This document shows positions 14,359 to 21,358 of a stretch of DNA of 64,000 nt, in pieces (the first letter of the stretch is position 1; the number at the start of each line of letters is the position of its first letter). Both the position numbers and the translations under genes were made by a program. The stretch spans positions 2,895,501-2,959,500 of the forward strand of contig NZ_JADALJ010000001.1 in the NCBI RefSeq assembly GCF_014876185.1, in the 5' to 3' direction. The notes beneath the pieces were generated by a model. The model did not search any database. It saw only the letters and a program-made list of their open reading frames with translations, and had not been told where the DNA came from. Source of the stretch: Rufibacter sp. LB8. Lineage in GTDB: Bacteria; Bacteroidota; Bacteroidia; Cytophagales; Hymenobacteraceae.

Positions 14359-17172
14359 ATGCCTAGAGATACTTCCATCAAGTCTGTCCTGATCATTGGT
14401 TCCGGTCCTATTGTCATTGGCCAAGCCTGCGAGTTTGATTATTCTGGCACCCAAGCCGCCCGCTCCCTGCGCGAGGAAGGCATTGAGGTCACGCTCATCA
14501 ACTCCAACCCCGCCACCATCATGACTGACTCCATCACCGCCGACAACGTGTACCTGTTGCCGCTGGAGAAGAAGTCCATCATCCAGATTCTGGAGAAACA
14601 TAAAATTGACGCGGTGCTGCCCACCATGGGCGGACAGACAGCGCTCAACCTGGCCATTGACTGTGAGAAAGTAGGCATCTGGAAGAAATACGGCGTCAAG
14701 ATTATTGGCGTGGACATTGCCGCCATTGAAACCACTGAGGACCGTGAGAAATTCCGCCTTTTAATGATTGAACTGGGTGTAAACGTCTGCAAAGGCTACA
14801 CTGCCAAGTCTTTCTTAGAAGGCAAGGAAATTGCCCAGGAAATCGGTTTCCCGCTGGTGATCAGGCCTTCATTCACGCTGGGCGGCACCGGCGGCGGCTT
14901 TGTGAACACCCCAGAGGAATTTGACCAGGCCTTGACCCGCGGTCTGCACGCCAGCCCCACCCATGAAGTATTGGTGGAGCAAAGCATCATGGGCTGGAAG
15001 GAATACGAACTGGAACTGCTGCGTGACAACATCGGCAACGTGATCATCATCTGTTCCATTGAGAACTTTGACCCCATGGGCATTCACACCGGCGACTCCA
15101 TCACCGTTGCCCCGGCCATGACCTTGCCAGACACGGTGTACCAGCGCATGCGCGATCTGGCCATTAAAATGATGAACGGAATCGGGCAGTTTGCGGGCGG
15201 CTGTAACGTGCAGTTCTCGGTGAATCCTGAGGATGACACCATCATCGCCATTGAGATTAACCCGCGCGTGAGCCGTTCCTCGGCCTTGGCTTCTAAAGCG
15301 ACGGGTTATCCTATTGCCAAAGTAGCGGCCAAGCTGGCCATTGGCTATAACTTAGATGAACTGAAGAACTCCATCACCAAAACCACCTCGGCGTTCTTTG
15401 AGCCCGCCCTGGACTACGTGATTGTGAAAATACCCCGCTGGAACTTTGACAAATTCAAAGGCGCCAACAAACTCCTTGGGCTGCAGATGAAGAGCGTGGG
15501 CGAAGTGATGGGCATTGGCCGTACGTTCCAGGAAGCGCTGCAGAAAGCGTGTCAGAGTTTGGAGATCAAGCGCAACGGTCTGGGTGCCGATGGCAAGGAG
15601 AAAACCAACTATGACCAATTGATGCACAGCTTGGCCAACCCCAGCTGGGACCGGCTGTTCACCATCAAAGACGCCATGAAATTCGGCGTAGCCACCAGCA
15701 CCATCCAGAAAGTGACCAAGATTGACCCGTGGTTCTTGCAGCAGATTGAGGAACTGGAGCAGGTGGAGCGCGAAATCCTGAAATACACGGTAGACAGCAT
15801 TCCGGCCCAGCTCATGCGCACCGCCAAAGTGAAAGGCTTCGCGGATAGACAATTGGCCTACTTGCTGCGCTGCAAAGAAAGCGAAGTGCACGAGAAACGC
15901 ACCGGCATGGGCATTACCCGCGTCTGGAAAATGGTGGACACCTGCGCCGCCGAGTTTGAGGCCCAGACGCCCTACTACTACAGCACCTTTGACGGCGAAA
16001 ACGAGAGCAAAGCCTCTGACCGCAAGAAAGTGGTAGTCCTGGGCTCCGGCCCCAACCGCATTGGCCAGGGCATTGAGTTTGACTACTCCTGCGTGCACGG
16101 CGTACTGGCCGCCCGCGAGTGTGGCTACGAGACCATCATGATCAACTGCAACCCAGAGACGGTTTCCACGGACTTTGACATCTCCGATAAACTCTACTTT
16201 GAGCCGGTTTTCTGGGAGCATATCTATGATATTATCCTGCACGAAAAACCAGAGGGCGTGATTGTGCAGTTGGGCGGACAAACCGCCTTGAAACTGGCGG
16301 AGAAACTAACCCGCTTTGGGATCAAGATTCTGGGCACTACTTATGAAAGCCTGGACCTGGCCGAGGACCGCGGCGCTTTCTCCAGCTTGTTGAAAGCCAA
16401 CAACATTCCGTACCCGCCCTTCGCCAGTGTGACGTCTGCGGAGCAAGCCCTGGAGGAATGCAAAAACCTGAAATTCCCGTTGTTGGTGCGCCCGTCTTAC
16501 GTGTTGGGTGGCCAGAACATGAAAATTGTGATCAACGAAAAAGAACTGGAAGCCCAGGTGCTGGACATTCTCAAAGACAGCCCCGGCAACCAGGTTTTGC
16601 TGGATCACTTCCTGGACCGCGCCATTGAAGCCGAAGCCGATGCCATTTGTGACGGCGAGAACGTACAGATTCTGGGCGTGATGGAGCACATTGAACCGGC
16701 CGGTATTCACTCCGGTGACTCGTATGCCGTGCTGCCGCCCTTTGATTTGAGCGAGAACGTGTTGAACCAGATCAATGAGTACACTAAGAAAATTGCCCTG
16801 GCGCTCAACACAGTAGGCTTGATCAACATTCAGTTCGCCATCAAAGACGAGATTGTCTACATCATTGAAGCCAACCCAAGAGCCAGCCGCACGGTGCCGT
16901 TCATTGCCAAAGCGTACGGCGAACCCTATGTGAACTACGCCGCCAAAGTGATGCTGGGCGAAAACAAGGTAACCGACTTCACCTTCAACCCCAAACTGGA
17001 AGGCTACGCCATTAAAGTACCGGTCTTCTCCCACAGCAAATTCCCGGAGGTGAACAAGGAGCTCGGGCCCGAGATGAAATCTACCGGTGAGGCCATCTAC
17101 TTCATTGACAATCTGGATGATGAGTACTTCGCTAAGATTTACGCGGAGCGGAATTTGTACTTGAGTATGTAG
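14359..17172 (+). CDS. carB: Carbamoyl-phosphate synthase large subunit, without allosteric domain
   Basis: This 937-residue protein makes carbamoyl phosphate from bicarbonate, glutamine-derived ammonia and two ATP, for arginine and pyrimidine synthesis, together with CarA. Both duplicated ATP-grasp halves are present: the first opens SVLIIGSGPIVIGQACEFDYSG and the second VVVLGSGPNRIGQGIEFDYS (about residue 555), each with its own RPS(F/Y)(T/V)LGG loop. The enterobacterial protein is about 1073 residues with a C-terminal domain binding UMP, IMP and ornithine; this one stops where that domain would begin. carA is not in the window. Confidence 0.95.
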   Translation: MPRDTSIKSVLIIGSGPIVIGQACEFDYSGTQAARSLREEGIEVTLINSNPATIMTDSITADNVYLLPLEKKSIIQILEKHKIDAVLPTMGGQTALNLAIDCEKVGIWKKYGVKIIGVDIAAIETTEDREKFRLLMIELGVNVCKGYTAKSFLEGKEIAQEIGFPLVIRPSFTLGGTGGGFVNTPEEFDQALTRGLHASPTHEVLVEQSIMGWKEYELELLRDNIGNVIIICSIENFDPMGIHTGDSITVAPAMTLPDTVYQRMRDLAIKMMNGIGQFAGGCNVQFSVNPEDDTIIAIEINPRVSRSSALASKATGYPIAKVAAKLAIGYNLDELKNSITKTTSAFFEPALDYVIVKIPRWNFDKFKGANKLLGLQMKSVGEVMGIGRTFQEALQKACQSLEIKRNGLGADGKEKTNYDQLMHSLANPSWDRLFTIKDAMKFGVATSTIQKVTKIDPWFLQQIEELEQVEREILKYTVDSIPAQLMRTAKVKGFADRQLAYLLRCKESEVHEKRTGMGITRVWKMVDTCAAEFEAQTPYYYSTFDGENESKASDRKKVVVLGSGPNRIGQGIEFDYSCVHGVLAARECGYETIMINCNPETVSTDFDISDKLYFEPVFWEHIYDIILHEKPEGVIVQLGGQTALKLAEKLTRFGIKILGTTYESLDLAEDRGAFSSLLKANNIPYPPFASVTSAEQALEECKNLKFPLLVRPSYVLGGQNMKIVINEKELEAQVLDILKDSPGNQVLLDHFLDRAIEAEADAICDGENVQILGVMEHIEPAGIHSGDSYAVLPPFDLSENVLNQINEYTKKIALALNTVGLINIQFAIKDEIVYIIEANPRASRTVPFIAKAYGEPYVNYAAKVMLGENKVTDFTFNPKLEGYAIKVPVFSHSKFPEVNKELGPEMKSTGEAIYFIDNLDDEYFAKIYAERNLYLSM

Positions 17173-17221
17173 TTTTTGAGTAGCAAGTAGTGCGTATCAA
17201 GTAGCAAGACTTATTCATAGC

Positions 17222-17252
17222 AAAGGGCTGTTCCACTGGAGCAGCCCTTTTT
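17222..17252 (+). terminator. Rho-independent terminator of carB
   Basis: AAAGGGCTG pairs with CAGCCCTTTTT (loop about 10 nt), 50 nt past the carB stop. Confidence 0.8.
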
Positions 17253-17289
17253 GCGTTTTCAGGCTCTGGATTTGAAATGGAAGCTAAAC
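17253..17289. repeat. GAGCCC palindrome, degenerate
   Basis: GCGTTTTCAGGCTCTGG faces GAAATGGAAGCTAAAC; the right outer arm has decayed. It follows directly on the carB terminator and opens island B. Confidence 0.5.
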
Positions 17290-17352
17290 CAGAATTCCCG
17301 CCGTTGTTGGTGTTCATAGGGGCCAACAACCTGAACTGCGGCTCTAGCTGCC

Positions 17353-17562
17353 TTTGTGCACGCAGTTTGCCTTCCTTCCAAAATTCCGCTGATCCCTTGC
17401 CTCACAAGACGGCTCCTTCCATAGCCGGGCTCCGAGCGCTCACGGCCGCGAGGCCCCGCCTTCCCCTCTCGCACTGCCCGTCTTGGCCGTGACTGTTATC
17501 TGCCTGTAGTTCCCGTCGTTCAAGGCCAACCCGCGAGGCGCTCGATGGAAAGGCTGGAAAAG
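17353..17562. repeat. GC-rich long hairpin module, copy B
   Basis: It shares with 5941-6145 the opening TTTGTGCACGCAGTTTGC, ATAGCCGGGCTCCGAGCGCT, the CGGCCGCGAGGCCC core and the closing GCGCTCGATGGAAAGG. The central loop is a different sequence. Confidence 0.7.
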
Positions 17563-17604
17563 GTGCGCCTTCATAGGCAGCCTTCGTTTCTGGAACTGAA
17601 TTGA

Positions 17605-17642
17605 TTGCGTTTTTGGGCTCTGTTTTGGAAATGGAAGCAAAA
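17605..17642. repeat. GAGCCC palindrome, degenerate
   Basis: GCGTTTTTGGGCTC is kept; the right arm has decayed to GGAAGCAAAAC. It holds the same relative place as 6196-6235 in island A. Confidence 0.5.
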
Positions 17643-17669
17643 CTAAAATATATGACTGAGACTCTCCTA

Positions 17670-17787
17670 CCGCAAGTTTAGCGACAGCGTAACTTGTGGT
17701 AACCCACTTGGTCAGTTTATCAACTGACGTGAGTTTATAAACGCACAACATGTATCGCCACAAGTTACGCTCACTCTAAACTTGCGG
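17670..17787. repeat. Branched inverted repeat (cloverleaf-like), copy B
   Basis: CCGCAAGTTTAG pairs with CTAAACTTGCGG, and GCGTAACTTGTGG with CCACAAGTTACGC perfectly (this second segment has mismatches in copy A). The inner hairpin GTCAGTT/AACTGAC is identical to copy A; the second inner hairpin has one change (GTGAGT...ACGCAC). The length equals copy A, 118 bp. Confidence 0.75.
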
Positions 17788-17798
17788 CATATTAAACT

Positions 17799-17827
17799 GT
17801 AGAGACCAGGCACCGCCTTGTCTCCCA
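17799..17827. repeat. Decayed GTAGAGAC hairpin in island B
   Basis: GTAGAGACCAGGCA faces CGCCTTGTCTCCCAC, with several mismatches. Confidence 0.55.
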
Positions 17828-17888
17828 CGCATTCCTGAAAAGCCCCCCTCCTGTTGTAGGAGGGGTTGGGGGCGGTCTGCCAAGTGCC

Positions 17889-17937
17889 AATTCCTGTTTT
17901 CGGCGCCATTTCCAAAACAGAGCCCGAAAACGGCAAT
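17889..17937. repeat. GAGCCC palindrome with diverged centre
   Basis: AATTCCTGTTTTCGG faces AGCCCGAAAACGGCAATT; the centre differs from the consensus. It ends 23 nt past the S41 peptidase stop (minus strand). Confidence 0.65.
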
Positions 17938-17959
17938 TGCTGATACCTTTAGTGACATT

Positions 17960-18961
17960 CTATTTCTTCGGGTTCTTCAAAAATTTAACAGCGGCCTGCA
18001 TGTAGGCCGTATTATCAATGGCGTTGACACCGGTTAAATCGGTCAATTTCACGTCGGGTTCCATGTGTTTGCCGTAGCGCTTGCCGGTGCGGTCAAAGGT
18101 GACGCTGGTGGTTAAGATAAGAAAGGCGCCGTCTTGCAGTTTAATGCCTTCGTTGCTGGTGGTGGCGCCGGCGGTGTTGGTGCCTATGAGTTTGGTGTGC
18201 GGTCTACCCACGAAGGCCATGGCTACCATTTCGCCGGAACTGGCGGTGTTTTTATCGGTGAGGATAGAGATGGGCGCTTTGGTGTTTTTCACGCGATACG
18301 AATTGGAGACGGCCATGAGCACGCTGTCTTTCTCCACTAATTGCCCGTCTCTCACTTCCCAGAAAACCTCGTTTTTGTCGGCGTCTTCAAAGCCCAGCCA
18401 CTTGCCATCGCCTAGCAGTGGCGCTACGCCGGCCATCATGGGGTCTAGCATACCGCCCCAGTTTCCGCGCAAGTCCAGAATCCAGCCTTTGGGGTTTTGT
18501 TGGTCTAAGCGCTTAATCAAATTCTGCAGAGAATCGGCGTACTCTACTTTCTCTTTCTTGTCTATCACGGCAAAGTCCGGCACTTTTATGTACGCGTACT
18601 TTCCTTCTACCATTCCGCCCGTGGCGAAAGGCACTTGCATGCCGTTGGAGCGGTAGCCGCCTTCATAGGCTTTGGCTAATTCTGGCGAGGCGAAGTTGCC
18701 GTGCGCATCAAGAGATTTAACCGTTTTGAGAAGAACCGGATAGGTGTCTCTGACGGTCTTGGCTTTCTGGGCGTTGGTGAGCGTTTTGGCATAGACTTTC
18801 TCCCAATCTACGGTGTGTTTGCGGAGGGCTTTCAGTTTCATGGTGTCCAGGGCAGCCAGCACGTACTTCTTGATGGAGTCTGGCAGAACCGGGGCGGTCT
18901 GGCTGAAGGCGCTGTTCAGAAAAGAAAACACAAACACGAGGAGCAGAAGATGCTTTTTCAT
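17960..18961 (-). CDS. S41 family (C-terminal processing-type) peptidase
   Basis: This 333-residue secreted protein has a signal peptide (LLLLVFVFSFLNSAFSQ, cleavage near residue 20). The S41 catalytic core has the strand GWILDLRGNWGG at 159-170, the nucleophile loop DKNTASSGE with probable catalytic Ser241, and IGTNTAGATT after it. There is no PDZ domain, so it belongs to the short tail-specific/TSP-C type rather than to CtpA with PDZ. The substrate is unknown; the location is probably periplasmic. It is monocistronic. Confidence 0.85.
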   Translation of the reverse strand: MKKHLLLLVFVFSFLNSAFSQTAPVLPDSIKKYVLAALDTMKLKALRKHTVDWEKVYAKTLTNAQKAKTVRDTYPVLLKTVKSLDAHGNFASPELAKAYEGGYRSNGMQVPFATGGMVEGKYAYIKVPDFAVIDKKEKVEYADSLQNLIKRLDQQNPKGWILDLRGNWGGMLDPMMAGVAPLLGDGKWLGFEDADKNEVFWEVRDGQLVEKDSVLMAVSNSYRVKNTKAPISILTDKNTASSGEMVAMAFVGRPHTKLIGTNTAGATTSNEGIKLQDGAFLILTTSVTFDRTGKRYGKHMEPDVKLTDLTGVNAIDNTAYMQAAVKFLKNPKK

Positions 18962-19180
18962 AAAAGTTGGGTGCGATGTTGGTTAAAAGAACTGCTGCAA
19001 ACATACCACAACCATTTTCAACGGCTTTACTAAAATACACCAACGCCCGCTTTTCCTTGATGAACCCGTTTTTGAACAGTTAAGCGCGTTGCTACTTGTA
19101 AAAGGCCCGTTGGTAAAGTTTACGCTGGGTTTCCTGTATTTGCAGAGGCATTTGAAAGAGGTTTCCCCTAATTTTAAGGC

Positions 19181-20287
19181 ATGGATAAAAAACGAATCCT
19201 TCTTTTCCATTGCCTTTTCTGGTTCATAGACACGGTCAAAGACATCATCTTCGGGTTTCAGTATTACAACTTCGGGGAGATGCAGTACACGTGGTATGCG
19301 TTTTATAAAATAGCCGCCGTAGAAATAGCCCGAACCCTACTGACCGCTTCGCTCTTTTACCTGAACGCGCAGTTGCTGGTGCCCAGATTATTTGAAAAGC
19401 AGCGCTTTGGCGTGTATGTGGCCGGGGTGTTTGGGCTGTGGCTGGCGTTTACGCCGGTGTATTATGTATTTGAGGTGTCGCTGATGCGCTATTTTGGGTG
19501 GGCCAGTTATGACGAGCAGGTGAGCTTTGTGTTCCTGTTCCAGAGCCTTGTCACTTCAACGCTGATGTACATCTTGCTGGGCATTGCCTACCGCTATATT
19601 CTGGATTGGTTTAAGGCGCAGGAAGAAAAAAAAGAACTGGAGAAAGCCCGCATGGGCACCGAACTGGCTTTTCTGCGCTCGCAGATTAACCCGCATTTCC
19701 TGTTCAACACCATCAATGACATTTACGCGCTCACCTACCAGAAATCTGATTTAGCCCCCGATGCCTTGCTCAAACTATCTGGCTTGCTGCGCTACATGCT
19801 CCGCGAAAGTGAGCAGACGCTGGTGCCGCTTTCCAAAGAACTGGAATACCTGCAAGACGTGGTAGAACTACAGCGCATCGGGCTGAAAGGCCACGCCTAT
19901 ATTGATTTCTCGCAAGAAGGCGATATAGACCAGTACCAGATTGCGCCGCTGCTGTTGATTGCCTTTGTGGAGAATGCATTTAAGCACGGCATCTGCACCA
20001 ACCCGGCCCGGCCCATTCAGATTCACGCCGAGCTGGCGGAAAACCAGCTGCATTTCTCCGTCTTCAACCACAAAAACACCGACCAGAAAGACCACACTGG
20101 CGGCATTGGCTTGCCTAATGTTAAAAGACGGCTAGAACTGCTTTACCCGCAGCGCCACACCTTAACCATTCAAGACGAGAAAGAGAGTTTTTTTGCCACC
20201 TTAACGTTGCAGCTGGATTCTGCCAGTTTGTCGCTCAAGAAACCAGCGCCCACCAGACAAACTGAACCGGCACTGCTTTCTTTTTAA
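19181..20287 (+). CDS. LytS/YehU-type membrane histidine kinase
   Basis: This 368-residue protein has four membrane helices (roughly 6-25, 45-65, 78-100, 118-140), a short coiled coil, then the His_kinase domain with phospho-acceptor His172 in SQINPHFLFNTIND and an HATPase domain (FVENAFKHG, GGIGLPNVKRRL). This family (Pfam His_kinase) pairs with LytTR response regulators; the next gene, 12 bp downstream, is exactly that. ATG 19181 has a TAATTTTA box just upstream. Confidence 0.9.
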   Translation: MDKKRILLFHCLFWFIDTVKDIIFGFQYYNFGEMQYTWYAFYKIAAVEIARTLLTASLFYLNAQLLVPRLFEKQRFGVYVAGVFGLWLAFTPVYYVFEVSLMRYFGWASYDEQVSFVFLFQSLVTSTLMYILLGIAYRYILDWFKAQEEKKELEKARMGTELAFLRSQINPHFLFNTINDIYALTYQKSDLAPDALLKLSGLLRYMLRESEQTLVPLSKELEYLQDVVELQRIGLKGHAYIDFSQEGDIDQYQIAPLLLIAFVENAFKHGICTNPARPIQIHAELAENQLHFSVFNHKNTDQKDHTGGIGLPNVKRRLELLYPQRHTLTIQDEKESFFATLTLQLDSASLSLKKPAPTRQTEPALLSF

Positions 20288-20299
20288 CCCACCTCAACC

Positions 20300-21040
20300 A
20301 TGAAAAAACTACGCTGCCTGGCGGTAGATGACAAACCGCTGGCCCTGGACATACTTTCAGATTACATTCAGAAGATTGATTTCCTGGAACTGGCGGGCAG
20401 CACCACCAGCGCCCTGGAAGCCCTGAAACTGGTAGACCAGGAGAAAGTGGATCTGCTGTTTCTGGACATTCAGATGCCCGAGCTCACCGGTATACAGGTC
20501 ATGAAGATTCTGGGCAACAAATGCCACGTCATTCTCACCACCGCCTACACCGAATACGCGCTGGAAGGCTACGAACACAACGTGATAGACTATCTGCTCA
20601 AGCCCATCGCGTTTGACCGTTTTTACCGCGCCGCCCAAAAAGCGCAGCAACTTTTACTGCCTGCTTCAGAACCGGCCCCAGCCGTAACGCCTGCCGCAGC
20701 GCCAGAAAACACGGGCCAGGGCATCATCTTCGTGAAGACCGAGTACAAGCTGGTGAAAATCAGGCTAGACGATATTCTGTACGTGGAAGGCCTGCAGAAC
20801 TACGTGTCCATCTACACCAAAACCGAACGGATTCTGTCTTTGCGCAACATCAAGAAAATGGAGGAACAGCTGCCCAGGCCGCAGTTTGTGCGGGTGCATA
20901 AATCCTACATCGTGCCGCTAGACAAGATTGATTCCATTGAGCGCAACCGCATTTTTATTGGCGAAGCCGTCATTCCCCTGGGAGACACGTACCGCGAAAA
21001 CTTCATGCAGATTATTGAAGACCTTCAAACGGCCCAATAA
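20300..21040 (+). CDS. LytTR family response regulator
   Basis: This 246-residue regulator has a receiver domain (1-120) with phospho-acceptor Asp56 in LLFLDIQMP, conserved Asp10-Asp11 and Lys in LLKPIAFDRF, then an Ala/Pro-rich linker and a LytTR DNA-binding domain (about 145-246, ILYVEGLQNYVSIYT, FVRVHKSYIVPLDKI). It is the partner of the preceding LytS-type kinase. LytTR proteins bind pairs of short direct repeats; the targets are not evident from the window. Confidence 0.92.
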   Translation: MKKLRCLAVDDKPLALDILSDYIQKIDFLELAGSTTSALEALKLVDQEKVDLLFLDIQMPELTGIQVMKILGNKCHVILTTAYTEYALEGYEHNVIDYLLKPIAFDRFYRAAQKAQQLLLPASEPAPAVTPAAAPENTGQGIIFVKTEYKLVKIRLDDILYVEGLQNYVSIYTKTERILSLRNIKKMEEQLPRPQFVRVHKSYIVPLDKIDSIERNRIFIGEAVIPLGDTYRENFMQIIEDLQTAQ

Positions 21041-21050
21041 GGCAAAATTC

Positions 21051-21090
21051 CCGTTTTCGGGCTCATTTCTGGAAAGAAAGCCGAAAACGG
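21051..21090. repeat. GAGCCC palindrome, right arm altered
   Basis: CCGTTTTCGGGCTCATTTC is intact; the right inner arm reads GGAAAGAAAGCC. It starts 11 nt past the LytTR stop. Confidence 0.75.
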
Positions 21091-21270
21091 AAACATCCCT
21101 GCCGCAAGTTACGGTATCGCTAAACTTGCAGCAGGAGTTCTTATAGAGACAATGTGCCTTGCCTCACGGTTGAGGTCGCAAAAGAAGCCTGCTCAAAAGA
21201 CATGCTAGCGTGCGCAGTTCCTACAAGCGTTTGTGCCAATTGCCTTTATCCCTAAACATTCTTCTTCAGA

Positions 21271-21308
21271 CGTTTTCGGGCTCATTTACAGAAATGAGCC
21301 CGAAAACG
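21271..21308. repeat. GAGCCC palindrome, near perfect
   Basis: CGTTTTCGGGCTCATTT faces AAATGAGCCCGAAAACG around ACAG. It is located 50 nt after the stop of the minus-strand SBBP gene. Confidence 0.85.
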
Positions 21309-21358
21309 GGACTTGCCTAATTGATGGTTAGCGTGAAGGATTATAGCTGTGGCTTTCC

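Larger units (their letters stand above)
17290..17959. other. Repeat island B (no gene)
   Basis: This gap between convergent genes holds a GC-rich hairpin module, a GAGCCC palindrome, the branched inverted repeat, a decayed GTAGAGAC hairpin, a CCCCCCTCCTG...AGGAGGGG hairpin (about 17842-17866) and a final GAGCCC palindrome. Order and spacing follow island A except for the position of the CCCCTCC hairpin. No plausible gene was found. Confidence 0.8.
21041..21358. other. Repeat island C (shortened)
   Basis: This gap between convergent stops holds a GAGCCC palindrome, a mini version of the branched repeat (GCCGCAAGTT...ACTTGCAGC, 21101-21133), a decayed TAGAGAC hairpin (about 21143-21167), the CCTGCTCAAAAGAC module (about 21188) and a second GAGCCC palindrome. 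The order is the same as in island A from 6196 onward. Confidence 0.7.

Noticed and set aside
15352-16281. 309-codon minus-strand frame inside carB
   Set aside because: Shadow frame of a highly conserved gene; no domain or signal is visible.
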